Both the position numbers and the translations under genes were made by a program. The notes under the pieces are model-generated. The model was given only the letters and a program-made list of their open reading frames with translations. It searched no databases and was not told the origin of the DNA. A stretch of 64,000 nucleotides of DNA, taken from the NCBI RefSeq assembly GCF_025947285.1, contig NZ_CP110008.1:2247001-2311000 (forward strand), given 5' to 3'. The stretch is from Flavobacterium sp. N2820. Lineage in GTDB: Bacteria; Bacteroidota; Bacteroidia; Flavobacteriales; Flavobacteriaceae. This document shows, in pieces, positions 36,705 through 45,971 of this stretch (positions within the stretch are counted from its first letter, which is position 1; every line of letters starts with the position of its first letter).

Positions 36705-38485
36705 TATTTCAATTGTTTTTCAAGTTCAGAAATAATAGTAATCGCTCTGTCGAAATCGTTGTTCATGGCGGTGTCTGTTGCTGGTGCATATCGTGCAAAT
36801 TCGCAATCGTTCATTAATTCCATAAACTGATTAATGCTCGTTTCAGAAGCATTTCTTTGTTGTAACAATTCAATGATGTTGTCTTTGCTCATCTCCACTG
36901 TTTCGATATGCAATTTGGCTTTTAAGAAATTGTGTAACGCTTTCTCCATTGCCATATAAAACGGCACTTTGTCGCCCATTTGTTTTTTGGCTTCTAGCAA
37001 ATATTTCTTCACTAATTTGTTGTTTCTTCTTACTCTATTCCCAAAAGCATCAGCATCTTTAGCTTCTTTTTGTTTACGAAGTAAAATCACCGCGGGAATT
37101 AATAGTAAAGGCGCGATTAACAATCCATAAAACAATCCTGAACCTAAAAAATCTTCTTGAGCAGTAGAAACAAATTCGGTTTTTAGCTTATTGTATTGGA
37201 ATACTTCTTTTTTCTGAATGGCTTGTTTATTTGCGTTTTCTTTGTTTGAAACTACAGTTCCATCGCCTTCTGCTACATCAATAATAATTTCTTTTGACGT
37301 GATCGTTTTATATGATTTACTTGCCAAATCATAATATGAAAACGCGATAGGTTTAATCGTATATTTTCCTTTAAACTGTGGAATTATGGTGTATTTATCG
37401 GAAATTTTACCAATCATTCCTGTTACAGGTGTTTGTACATTTTCATTGTGTGCTGGATCGTACATTTCTAAAGCACTTGGTACAATTGGTTTTGGCAAAG
37501 TAAACAATTTTAAATTTCCTTTACCCGAAACACTCACTTCTAAATCCAATGATTCCCCAGCTTTTAAAGTGGTTTTTGAAGGGGTTACTTTAAAATCAAA
37601 ATCACCAACAGCTCCTGTAAAACCAGCTGGCTTATCCTTCTCTGGTAACGGTTTTACGTTGATGGTTTGAATACCCGTTGAAAGTGATTTTTCGAGAGCA
37701 GTCATTTCTAATCTTCCAAAAAAGTCGCTTCTTCCAGTTGGCACCTCAGCGTCAATATCAATTTTAAACGGTTCGATTTTTTTGGCTCCAGCTTCTAATG
37801 GATATAGAATCACTTTTCGTAACACGACCATGCTGTAATCTTTACCATTAAATTTACCTTTCTCGGCACGAAGTTGTTTGATATCAATATATTGACTCCA
37901 AAAATCTTCATATTTTGGTGCTTGAAAGTTTCTGAAATTGGAAACCGAACTATTATATGGAAAATACAATTTGTAAACTACCGTTACAGGCTCATTGACA
38001 TAGGGATTTTTGGTAGAAAGTTCGCCAACTAAATGAATTCCTTCTCCAAAATTATAGTTTTGTTGTCTTGGGTTTTGACCAGGATAACTTGGCTTTTGAA
38101 TTGGATCGGTAATTTTGATTTTTATAGGTTGCGATTTGTAAACCGCGCCGTCATATTCGATGGATGCTGGACCAATAGTAAACGTTCCCTTTTTAGTTGG
38201 TGTTAAAAAGAAAATTAGCTTAGTAAATATTTTTCTTTTATAGGTTGTTCTCCCATTTATATATTGCGTTTCGTCTTCATATCCTTTATTGATAATTGGA
38301 CCTTCAACTTTGAAATTTGGAATTTTTGGTGGTTGAAAATTGTCTCCTTCATTGTTTATAGAAAAAACCAATTGAAATGGTTCGTTTAAACCATAGGTAT
38401 CTCTATCGGTTAATGCTTCAAATTTTACTTGAGCAGAAACAGAAACCGACATAAAAATGATTATCCCTAAAATTATTTTTTTCAT
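36704..38485 (-). CDS. batD: BatD family protein
   Basis: A 593-residue protein with a signal peptide (MKKIILGIIIFMSVSVSAQ). A large extracytoplasmic region of Ig-like strands has the family start VKFEALTDRDTYGLNEPFQLVFSI and the later GKGNLKLFTLPKP. A TM segment lies near 445-465 (LFYGLLIAPLLLIPAVILL), and a cytosolic helical tail follows. This is the normal BatD layout. It sits between batC and batE with 3-base and 1-base junctions. It is thought to act with the VWA proteins BatA and BatB at the membrane. Confidence 0.88.
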   Translation of the reverse strand: MKKIILGIIIFMSVSVSAQVKFEALTDRDTYGLNEPFQLVFSINNEGDNFQPPKIPNFKVEGPIINKGYEDETQYINGRTTYKRKIFTKLIFFLTPTKKGTFTIGPASIEYDGAVYKSQPIKIKITDPIQKPSYPGQNPRQQNYNFGEGIHLVGELSTKNPYVNEPVTVVYKLYFPYNSSVSNFRNFQAPKYEDFWSQYIDIKQLRAEKGKFNGKDYSMVVLRKVILYPLEAGAKKIEPFKIDIDAEVPTGRSDFFGRLEMTALEKSLSTGIQTINVKPLPEKDKPAGFTGAVGDFDFKVTPSKTTLKAGESLDLEVSVSGKGNLKLFTLPKPIVPSALEMYDPAHNENVQTPVTGMIGKISDKYTIIPQFKGKYTIKPIAFSYYDLASKSYKTITSKEIIIDVAEGDGTVVSNKENANKQAIQKKEVFQYNKLKTEFVSTAQEDFLGSGLFYGLLIAPLLLIPAVILLRKQKEAKDADAFGNRVRRNNKLVKKYLLEAKKQMGDKVPFYMAMEKALHNFLKAKLHIETVEMSKDNIIELLQQRNASETSINQFMELMNDCEFARYAPATDTAMNNDFDRAITIISELEKQLK

Positions 38486-38488
38486 TGA

Positions 38489-39220
38489 TTACCAATCTTT
38501 TTCATTTGTAGTTGCGCGAGGCTTTACTTTCTTCTCATTCACTTTGTCCTGAATTTTCTTTTCGGCATTGTTAACGGCATCTAAAATATTGTCGATGCGT
38601 TGTTTATCGGCACCACTTGGTTTTGGCGATTCGTTTTTATCGTCTTTTTTGTCTTCGTCTTCTTTTTTGTCTTCGCCTTTGTTTTTATCTTGCTCTTTTT
38701 TATCGTTTCCTTTGTCTTTTTTATTGTTTTCTGGCTGTGGATTTTTCTCGTTTTGCCCTCCTTTATTTTTGTCGTTGTCTCCTTTTGCCGGCTTTTCTTT
38801 GTTCTTCTTTTTTGCTAAAGCATAATTGTAACGCGTTTCTTCATCTAGCGGATTATTCCGTAACGCATTTTTATAGGCTTCAGCAGCTGCTACATAATTT
38901 TTATCCAACATAAACGTATTGCCTAAATTATGATAAATACGATGCTTTTCGGTTTTAGATTTTGCTGATTCTAAAGCTTGTATGTATTTAATTTGTGCTT
39001 CTCCAGGCTGATTTTGTCGGTAAATACTATTTCCTAAATTGTATCCTGCAATGGCTTTTTTAGGCGATTTTTTCGATTCAGTTACCCGATAATCCGCTTC
39101 TGCGCTAGTATAGCTTTTTTGTACAAAAGATTGATTTCCGTTGTACAGGTTTTTATCTTTTTCTTGGCTAAAAAGAACGCCGCTTATCAATAAAACAACT
39201 ATGTAAACTATCTTATTCAT
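38489..39220 (-). CDS. batC: BatC TPR protein with charged tail
   Basis: A 243-residue exported protein: signal peptide (IVYIVVLLISGVLFSQ), then TPR repeats (about 25-130: AIAGYNLGNSIYRQNQPGEAQIKYIQAL, IYHNLGNTFMLDKNYVAAAEAYKNALRNNP). About 70 residues follow that are almost only K, E, D, N and G, and then a helical end. The tail is usual for BatC and probably disordered. The gene overlaps batB by 8 bases (39213-39220). Confidence 0.85.
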   Translation of the reverse strand: MNKIVYIVVLLISGVLFSQEKDKNLYNGNQSFVQKSYTSAEADYRVTESKKSPKKAIAGYNLGNSIYRQNQPGEAQIKYIQALESAKSKTEKHRIYHNLGNTFMLDKNYVAAAEAYKNALRNNPLDEETRYNYALAKKKNKEKPAKGDNDKNKGGQNEKNPQPENNKKDKGNDKKEQDKNKGEDKKEDEDKKDDKNESPKPSGADKQRIDNILDAVNNAEKKIQDKVNEKKVKPRATTNEKDW

Positions 39221-40256
39221 GTTTTTTTTCGTTAAATAAATTCAACTTTTGCACCCAATTCGTTTTTTTCTCCAACAGAAAAATATCTACTAAAAGCAAT
39301 AAAAATCCTAAACCTAAAAACCATTGATATTGCGATTCAAAATCGGCAATTTGTTGTGATTCAAATTCAGATTTTTCTATTTTATCAAATGATTTTTTTA
39401 CTTCTTCAACTACTTCTTTTGTAGACGAACCAATAATATATTTTGACTTGGTTTTATTCGCAATATTTTGTAAAACTTCTGGATATAATTTTGTGATGAC
39501 GTTTTCTCCGTTTTGGTCTTTTTTATAGGACGAAATGTTTCCTCTATCATCTTTTAAAGGAATTAAAGCGCCTTTTTCTGTTCCCACACCAATGGTTAAA
39601 ATACGAACGCCTTTTTCTTGTGCCATTTCAATTGCTTCATCAGCTCCGTCGCCATGATCTTCTCCATCGGAAACCAAAATAATCAATTTACTTGTGTCTT
39701 TTATGTCAAAATAATCCACCGAAAGTTTAATTGCATCGTTAAAAGCCGTTCCTTGTGAAGAAACCATATTTGTATTCATACTTTGCAAGTACATCTTGGC
39801 AATGCTATAATCGGTAGTCATTGGTAAAACAGGATACGCACTTCCAGCATAACCTACGATTCCAACACGGTCATTTCCTAATTGGTTGATAATTTGCGAA
39901 ACCAATTGCTTGGTTTTTTCTAAACGATTTGGCGCCACGTCTTCGGCTAACATACTTTTTGAAATATCAATCGCAAAAACAATATCGATTCCTTGTCGTT
40001 TTACGGTTTCCATTTTGGTTCCCATTTTTGGGTTTACCAAAGCAATTATCACACAAGCCAATGCCAAAAGTAAAATAATCAATTTTAAAACCGGTTTAAA
40101 CGTTGATTTTTCGGGACTTAATTTTTTAAACAATTCCAAATCGGCAAAAGCAGCTTGCTTTTTTCTTTTCCAAAATAAATTGAACAGAAAAAGTGCCACT
40201 ACAATTGGAATGAGTGCTGCTAAATAAAAATATTTTGGGCTTTCTAATTCAAACAT
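39213..40256 (-). CDS. batB: BatB VWA-domain membrane protein
   Basis: A 347-residue protein with two N-terminal TM helices (about 10-27 and 57-77), a von Willebrand A domain (about 88-290) and a C-terminal TM helix (about 312-332). The MIDAS motif is intact: DISKS (DxSxS), a Thr in QGTAFND and Asp in LVSDGEDHGDG. Metal-dependent protein contact is the expected role. It is adjacent to batA, its paralogue, with an 11-base gap. Confidence 0.9.
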   Translation of the reverse strand: MFELESPKYFYLAALIPIVVALFLFNLFWKRKKQAAFADLELFKKLSPEKSTFKPVLKLIILLLALACVIIALVNPKMGTKMETVKRQGIDIVFAIDISKSMLAEDVAPNRLEKTKQLVSQIINQLGNDRVGIVGYAGSAYPVLPMTTDYSIAKMYLQSMNTNMVSSQGTAFNDAIKLSVDYFDIKDTSKLIILVSDGEDHGDGADEAIEMAQEKGVRILTIGVGTEKGALIPLKDDRGNISSYKKDQNGENVITKLYPEVLQNIANKTKSKYIIGSSTKEVVEEVKKSFDKIEKSEFESQQIADFESQYQWFLGLGFLLLLVDIFLLEKKTNWVQKLNLFNEKKHE

Positions 40257-40267
40257 TTTTTCTTTTT

Positions 40268-41272
40268 CTAAACGATTCCTCTAAAGACTGTATTTCGCAA
40301 CAAGATTTCAATTCCTAACAAGCCAAAAGCAATGAGTACAAAAATTTTATACTTTTCGTCGTAATTATAGAATTTTTTCTCGTCAATTTCGGTAGTTTCT
40401 AACTTATTGATTTCATTATAAATGGCTTGTAATTTTTGATTTGATGTGGCTCTAAAATATTTTGCATCGGTCTTTTTTGCAATTTCTTGCATCAATTTTT
40501 CATCAATTTCTACAGGCATCATTCTAAAAACTAATTTTCCGTTGGCGTCTTTTGCTACAGGAAACATTGCTTTTCCGTTGGTTCCAATTCCAATCGTATA
40601 TACTTTAATTCCATATTCTTTAGCAATTTCGGCAGCTGTTCTAGGATCAATTGTTCCCGAATTGTTGACACCGTCAGTCAATAAAATAATGATTCTACTT
40701 TTTGCCTTGCTGTCTTTTATTCGATTAATTGCAGTGGCTAAACCAACGCCAATTCCGGTTCCATCGGCAATAATTGAATCGTCATATTCTACCGTTTTTA
40801 ATGATTGCAAAATGATGGCTTTATCAGAAGTTACAGGAGTTCTTGTATAGCTTTCGCCAGCATAAACTACTAAACCAATTCTATCGTTTATTCGATCTTG
40901 AATAAAAGTAGTAGCTACTTTTTTCAAGGCCTGTAATCGGTTTGGTTTTAAATCATTGGCCAGCATACTACTCGAAACATCAATTGCCATTACGATGTCA
41001 ATTCCTTTAGTGGTTTTTGATTTTGACGTTACATCAACACTTCTTGGTCGTGCCAATGCAATGATGATAGAGCTCAAAGCGATTAATCGTAAAATGTTCA
41101 AAAACGGTTTTACTTTGGCTAAAAAAGTGCGATTTTGTTTAAATGGCTCCAAAGAACTCATTTTTAATGTTGCCGAAAGCTGATTACGTTTATAAAATAA
41201 CCATGCCATTGCTAGTGGTAAAACCAAAAACAGCCACAAAAATTCTGGATTTAAAAAGGTTACTTTTCCCAT
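40268..41272 (-). CDS. batA: BatA VWA-domain membrane protein
   Basis: A 334-residue paralogue of BatB: TM helices near 10-26 and 57-74, a VWA domain (about 88-285) with MIDAS DVSSS, GTGIGVG and LLTDGVNNSG, and a C-terminal TM helix (IFVLIAFGLLGIEILL). It overlaps the upstream gene by one base at 41272. Together with BatB and the MoxR ATPase it forms a typical chaperone-like MoxR/VWA system. Confidence 0.9.
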   Translation of the reverse strand: MGKVTFLNPEFLWLFLVLPLAMAWLFYKRNQLSATLKMSSLEPFKQNRTFLAKVKPFLNILRLIALSSIIIALARPRSVDVTSKSKTTKGIDIVMAIDVSSSMLANDLKPNRLQALKKVATTFIQDRINDRIGLVVYAGESYTRTPVTSDKAIILQSLKTVEYDDSIIADGTGIGVGLATAINRIKDSKAKSRIIILLTDGVNNSGTIDPRTAAEIAKEYGIKVYTIGIGTNGKAMFPVAKDANGKLVFRMMPVEIDEKLMQEIAKKTDAKYFRATSNQKLQAIYNEINKLETTEIDEKKFYNYDEKYKIFVLIAFGLLGIEILLRNTVFRGIV

Positions 41273-42888
41273 TATTGTTTCGCTTTTCTTAGTTCAATTG
41301 AATTCTGGATTTTCTCCATAATTTGTTTCGCATGTTCATCATCTTCCTTATAAGTTAAGAAAAATTCTTGTGCGCCACCCGCTTGAGCAAAAACCACTAT
41401 TTCGTAGCTCATTTTTTGATCTTCTTTTGTAATCTCATTAAAAGCGGTAAAGCTTCCGTATGATTTTTTACCTGAAAGACCTTTTACGTTTTCAAAATCA
41501 ACTGTTTTTACAATGATATTTTTAGCGCCAAAACGCTCTAATTCTTTCAAATCATGTTCTAAGGCAACTTCTAAGTCGATTTTTGTAGTGTCTTTAAAAG
41601 CTGTTGTTACTAACACAATCGAAAAATCATCAATAATGCTTCCGTAGATAAATTTATTGGTTGATTTTACGTTTTCAGGAAGGTTATTTTGAATTTTTTC
41701 GTCGTTATTTCGTTTCAAAACCTTTGGCGTTTCAATCACAATTGCAGGTTCACCATATTCTGAAGTAATCCATTCTTTTTCTAATAATTCTTCGGTTGTG
41801 TAACCAATGTGATGCTCTTTTAAATAATCTAATCCAAAAGTATAAGCAAAAATTCCGACTGAAATTACAAATAAAACAACAGCAATTCCGACTGAAATTG
41901 CGGTTCGCATGAATTTTTGTTTCTTCAACTCTTTTCTTCTTACTTCTTCTGCAAAAAGTGCTTCGGCTTGCTCTTCTGTTCTTGGTAATGCTTTGTCAAC
42001 GATTAATAAGAATTTGTCAACAATACTTTTGTCTTTTTCGATTTCAAATTGTAATGGTTTTGATTTGGCAAATTTTACTAAATCAGAATTTTCTAAAACC
42101 TGACGAAATTTGTCCAATTCTTCACGACTTACAAACATTTTTTTGTCTGAAATGGCTTTTTTCAACGAATTCATTAACTCGCTTGATGTGCTTTCCATGG
42201 CTGGAATATGAATTGATTCTTCAATATACGTTCGAGCAATATCGGTCATTTCAGAATAATATTCTTTTACATCGCCTTTTTGAACCAATTGTTTTTTGTC
42301 TAAATTTTGAAGATAAGCAATCGCTTTTTCAATAGGTGACGCAAAAAACTCTTCTTCTTTTACTTTCCCTTTTTGTAATTTTTTAATAATGAAGTAAGAT
42401 GCAAAACCTGAAGCAATTATCAAAGCTAGTAAAACCAACAATTTCCACCATTCGCTGCTTGGTTCTTCTTCGGTAGCAATAATGTCTTTGATGTCATACA
42501 TTTGCTGTTTTGTGGTATCGACTTTTACATTGTTTACCACGATGGAAAGTGAATCGGTTTGAAAATCTTTTTGGTTGATTTTTACGATTAATTTTGGAAT
42601 CAAATAGCGGCCCGAATCAAACTGGGTTAACCCATATTTTTTAATCAATTCGTATTGTGAATTGTTTTTTATAGTATCAATTGGATACGATTCTAAAACT
42701 TCTAAAGCCCCAAAATTTTGCGCATTTGGAAAAACCACTTTGTCTTTTGCGTTTACCGATGCTTTGATTGTTAAATTGAATTGCGATCCAATTTTTATTT
42801 GTGAAGAATCAATAGCTGTTGTGATTTTTTGAGCTGATCCCAAAAATCCAAACAATAAAGCAATATAAAAGTAAATTGTCTTTTTCAT
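41272..42888 (-). CDS. Bat-operon two-TM protein (BatD-like N-terminus)
   Basis: A 538-residue exported membrane protein with a signal peptide (IYFYIALLFGFLGSAQ). An Ig-like domain (about 20-125) resembles BatD, then a TM helix (about 146-167) and a cytosolic helical domain (about 170-320) of the DUF4381 kind (YLQNLDKKQLVQKGDVKEYYSEMTDIARTYIEE). A second TM helix follows (about 332-352), and then a 185-residue domain that most BatD-like or DUF4381 proteins lack. It sits between the DUF58 gene and batA. The accessory role in the MoxR/VWA complex is inferred from its place. Confidence 0.7.
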   Translation of the reverse strand: MKKTIYFYIALLFGFLGSAQKITTAIDSSQIKIGSQFNLTIKASVNAKDKVVFPNAQNFGALEVLESYPIDTIKNNSQYELIKKYGLTQFDSGRYLIPKLIVKINQKDFQTDSLSIVVNNVKVDTTKQQMYDIKDIIATEEEPSSEWWKLLVLLALIIASGFASYFIIKKLQKGKVKEEEFFASPIEKAIAYLQNLDKKQLVQKGDVKEYYSEMTDIARTYIEESIHIPAMESTSSELMNSLKKAISDKKMFVSREELDKFRQVLENSDLVKFAKSKPLQFEIEKDKSIVDKFLLIVDKALPRTEEQAEALFAEEVRRKELKKQKFMRTAISVGIAVVLFVISVGIFAYTFGLDYLKEHHIGYTTEELLEKEWITSEYGEPAIVIETPKVLKRNNDEKIQNNLPENVKSTNKFIYGSIIDDFSIVLVTTAFKDTTKIDLEVALEHDLKELERFGAKNIIVKTVDFENVKGLSGKKSYGSFTAFNEITKEDQKMSYEIVVFAQAGGAQEFFLTYKEDDEHAKQIMEKIQNSIELRKAKQ

Positions 42889-42893
42889 TTTTC

Positions 42894-43760
42894 TTAATTA
42901 CGCGCTTTAAAATAACCCAATAATTTGGTTACATAGCTTTCATCTACTCTTGAACTTATGGCTCCTGCACCACATTTTGAAAATACCTCTCTAAAATACG
43001 TTACGTTTTCTCGATAGTACTTTTCGTAATTTTGTCGAACCGATTTTGAGTTGGTATCAACAACTAACGTTTCACCATTTTCGGCATCTAACATAGTTAC
43101 AATTCCGATGTTTGGAATGCTTTCTTCTCTTTGATCAAAAACACGAATTCCAGTTACATCATGTCGTTTTGAAGCGATTTTTAGCGTATGCTCATAAGCT
43201 GTAGTCATGAAATCGGAAATTAAAAACACAATCGCTTTCTTTTTCAAAACACTTAATAAATATTTCAACGCTTGAGATAAATCGGTTTTTTTACTTTTGG
43301 GTTCAAACTCAATTAATTCGCGAATGATTCGTAAAACGTGCGATTTTCCTTTTTTAGGCGGAATAAACAACTCGATTTGGTCTGAAAACAAAAGCAATCC
43401 TATTTTATCGTTGTTTTGCGTTGCCGAAAAAGCCAACGTAGCAGCAATTTCAGTAACCATATCGCGTTTTTGTTGGTTTTTTGTACCAAAACTTTCTGAA
43501 CCCGAAATATCCACAACTAACATCATGGTTAATTCACGTTCTTCTTCAAATACTTTTACAAAAGGTTCGTTATAACGAGCGGTTACATTCCAATCAATAG
43601 CTCTTACATCGTCGCCATATTGATATTGGCGTACTTCTGAAAACGTCATTCCGCGTCCTTTAAAAGACGTATGATATTCTCCCGAAAAGATGTGATCGCT
43701 CAATCTTCGGGTTTTGATTTCAATTTTTCGAACTTTTTTTAGAATTTCTTTGGTATCCAT
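42894..43760 (-). CDS. DUF58 domain protein
   Basis: A 288-residue cytosolic protein of the DUF58 family, with a VWA-like fold. Signature stretches: GRGMTFSEVRQYQYGDDVRAIDWNVTAR, then VVDISGS (DxSxS). The start at 43760 (MDTKEILKKVRKIEIKTRRLSD) matches relatives; an upstream in-frame ATG (43820) would read through the repeat element 43766-43843. It lies between moxR and the two-TM gene, the usual MoxR-DUF58-Bat order. Confidence 0.92.
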   Translation of the reverse strand: MDTKEILKKVRKIEIKTRRLSDHIFSGEYHTSFKGRGMTFSEVRQYQYGDDVRAIDWNVTARYNEPFVKVFEEERELTMMLVVDISGSESFGTKNQQKRDMVTEIAATLAFSATQNNDKIGLLLFSDQIELFIPPKKGKSHVLRIIRELIEFEPKSKKTDLSQALKYLLSVLKKKAIVFLISDFMTTAYEHTLKIASKRHDVTGIRVFDQREESIPNIGIVTMLDAENGETLVVDTNSKSVRQNYEKYYRENVTYFREVFSKCGAGAISSRVDESYVTKLLGYFKARN

Positions 43761-43765
43761 TTTTA

Positions 43766-43843
43766 TTAGTTGGCAGTCGCAGTTGGCAGTCGCAGTATCA
43801 AAACAAAATTTTATGAACACTGAGACTGAATACTGATAACTAA
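43766..43843. repeat. CAGT-word repeat with complementary end
   Basis: TTGGCAGTCGCAG occurs twice in tandem (about 43769-43795), followed after an AT spacer by CACTGAGACTGAATACTGATAA (two stretches of ACTGA words). It resembles 45901-45961 and lies between moxR and the DUF58 gene. Confidence 0.6.
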
Positions 43844-43844
43844 A

Positions 43845-44849
43845 TTAAGGCACTTCGATTTCGTTAACAATTTTGCTAATAATATCTACAGAAGTTACAT
43901 TTTCTGCTTCCGCTTCATACGTAACTCCAATTCTGTGGCGCAACACATCGTATACAACTGCACGAACGTCTTCTGGAATTACATACCCTCTGCGTTTGAT
44001 GAAAGCATAACATTTAGCAGCGGTAGCCAAATTAATACTTCCACGTGGTGAAGCTCCAAAACTAATTAATGGTTTTAAACTTTCTAATTTATATTTTTCT
44101 GGATAACGCGTTGCAAAGACAATATCTAATATATATTTTTCGATTTTTTCGTCCATATAGACTTCACGAACTGCTTCTTGCGCTCTTAAAATTTGCTCTA
44201 AAGAAACCACTTGGTTTACTTTCTCATAAGCACCTTTTAAGTTTTGACGAATTATTGAGCGCTCGTCTTCCATTTTTGGGTAATCAATTACGGCTTTTAG
44301 CATAAAACGATCCACTTGTGCTTCGGGTAACGGATAGGTTCCTTCTTGATCCACTGGGTTTTGAGTTGCCATTACTAAAAATGGTTTGTCTAATTTGAAG
44401 GTTTCATCTCCAATAGTAACTTGTTTTTCTTGCATAGCTTCCAACAAAGCCGATTGCACTTTTGCTGGCGCACGATTGATCTCATCGGCTAAAACAAAGT
44501 TGGCAAAAATGGGTCCTTTTCGAATGGTAAAATCGTTTTGTTTTACGTTGTAAATCATGGTTCCAACCACATCAGCTGGTAATAAATCTGGTGTAAACTG
44601 AATTCGGCTAAACGAACCGTGAACTGCTTGTGACAGCGTATTAATTGCTAACGTTTTTGCTAATCCAGGAACACCTTCTAACAAAATGTGTCCTTGTCCT
44701 AATAACCCAATAAGTAATCGTTCTACCATGTGTTTTTGACCCACAATTACTTTGTTCATTTCCATGGTAAGTAAGTCGATAAAAGCACTTTCTCTTTCTA
44801 TCTTTTCATTGATTGCTCTAATGTCTAACGTCGATGTATTTTCTTCCAT
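43845..44849 (-). CDS. MoxR family AAA+ ATPase
   Basis: A 334-residue cytosolic AAA+ ATPase, first gene of the Bat operon. Walker A is LLEGVPGLAKT (about 54-64), Walker B is FVLADEINRAPAKVQSALLEAMQE, sensor 1 is ATQNP, and the family stretch YPLPEAQVDRFML and the C-terminal GASPRGSINLA are intact. MoxR ATPases act as chaperones on VWA-domain partners, here BatA, BatB and DUF58. A clear TAnnTTTG promoter was not seen in the 180-base gap upstream. Confidence 0.94.
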   Translation of the reverse strand: MEENTSTLDIRAINEKIERESAFIDLLTMEMNKVIVGQKHMVERLLIGLLGQGHILLEGVPGLAKTLAINTLSQAVHGSFSRIQFTPDLLPADVVGTMIYNVKQNDFTIRKGPIFANFVLADEINRAPAKVQSALLEAMQEKQVTIGDETFKLDKPFLVMATQNPVDQEGTYPLPEAQVDRFMLKAVIDYPKMEDERSIIRQNLKGAYEKVNQVVSLEQILRAQEAVREVYMDEKIEKYILDIVFATRYPEKYKLESLKPLISFGASPRGSINLATAAKCYAFIKRRGYVIPEDVRAVVYDVLRHRIGVTYEAEAENVTSVDIISKIVNEIEVP

Positions 44850-45026
44850 TTTAAGGTTTAATTTGGTGCTGTGAAATTAACAACATTTTTTAACACCGCA
44901 AATTGTGATTTTTTTTAATTTTTAGTTGTTAATATAGCGTTAAAAAACATTAAAAAAAGTAGTAATTGTGAGTGTTTTATGATTCTATTTTATAATTTTA
45001 AGAAAAATTTCAAAAAACAACTTACT

Positions 45027-45899
45027 ATGTCAGTAAAATTATCACCTATAATTGCCGGAGTTATGAATTGGGGTGTTTGGGATAAAAACCTTAACACAAA
45101 CGAAATGAATCACTTAATTAACCTTTTTTTTGAAAACGGAATTACGTCATTTGACCATGCGGATATCTATGGTGGTTATACAACCGAAGCTGCTTTTGGA
45201 AAAGCGTGGTCAACTTCAAAAATTGATCGAAAAAAAGTGCAATTAATTACTAAATGCGGAATTGAACATATTTCTGAAAATCGTCCGCAAAACATAGTAA
45301 AACATTACAATTATTCTAAAGACTATATCATTTGGTCGGCTGAAAATTCGCTAAAAAATCTTCAAACTGATTATTTAGATGTGTTTTTATTACACAGACC
45401 AAGTCCGTTACTACAAGCTGATGAAGTTGCTGAAGCGGTTGAAAAACTAAAATCCGAAGGAAAAATATTGTCTTTTGGCGTTTCAAATTTCACCCCTTTT
45501 CAAACTGAATTATTACGTCAAAAAACAGCAGTTTCTTTTAATCAAATTCAATTTTCTGCAACCAATCATGAAGCCATGTTGGATGGAAGTTTAGATTACA
45601 TGCAACTGCACAAAATAACGCCTATGGCTTGGAATCCTTTAGGAGTAGTTTTTAGAGAAAATACAGAGCAAACCCAACGCTTAAAATTACTTTTTTCTAA
45701 GTTAGTAGATAAATATCATGTGGGTTCAGACTTGATTTTACTTGCTTGGATTTTACAACATCCTGCAAACATTTTACCTGTAGCCGGAACTATAAATGTG
45801 AGTCGCATTCAACAATTAATGAAAGCAAAGGCACTAGTTTTAGACACGCAAGATTGGTTTGCGATTTGGACTGAAAGTATGGGAAATAAAGTGCCTTAA
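45027..45899 (+). CDS. Aldo/keto reductase
   Basis: A 290-residue TIM-barrel oxidoreductase. The catalytic tetrad region is visible: FDHADIYGGY (Asp and Tyr), a Lys in LITKCG and His in DVFLLHRPSP. The C-terminal VGSDLILLAWILQHPANILPVAGT supplies part of the NADPH site. The start at 45027 (MSVKLSPIIAG) is chosen; an in-frame ATG 48 bases upstream would add a basic stretch not seen in the family. The substrate is unknown. A CAGT-word repeat follows its stop. Confidence 0.88.
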   Translation: MSVKLSPIIAGVMNWGVWDKNLNTNEMNHLINLFFENGITSFDHADIYGGYTTEAAFGKAWSTSKIDRKKVQLITKCGIEHISENRPQNIVKHYNYSKDYIIWSAENSLKNLQTDYLDVFLLHRPSPLLQADEVAEAVEKLKSEGKILSFGVSNFTPFQTELLRQKTAVSFNQIQFSATNHEAMLDGSLDYMQLHKITPMAWNPLGVVFRENTEQTQRLKLLFSKLVDKYHVGSDLILLAWILQHPANILPVAGTINVSRIQQLMKAKALVLDTQDWFAIWTESMGNKVP

Positions 45900-45900
45900 T

Positions 45901-45961
45901 TTAGTTTTCAGTCGCAGTTTTCAGTCGCAGGACAGCACTGAAAACTGAGACTGAGACTGCA
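45901..45961. repeat. CAGT-word tandem and inverted repeat
   Basis: TTTTCAGTCGCAG appears twice (about 45905-45930) and is followed by CACTGAAAACTGAGACTGAG (about 45937-45956), partly its inverted complement. It lies between the aldo/keto reductase and AlbA_2-type genes. Confidence 0.65.
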
Positions 45962-45971
45962 AACCAAAACA

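Noticed and set aside
38568..38913. Plus-strand ORFs of Phe/Leu/Ser-rich sequence opposite batC
   Set aside because: They are the antisense of the Lys/Asp/Glu-rich tail of BatC; low complexity creates long frames on the other strand.
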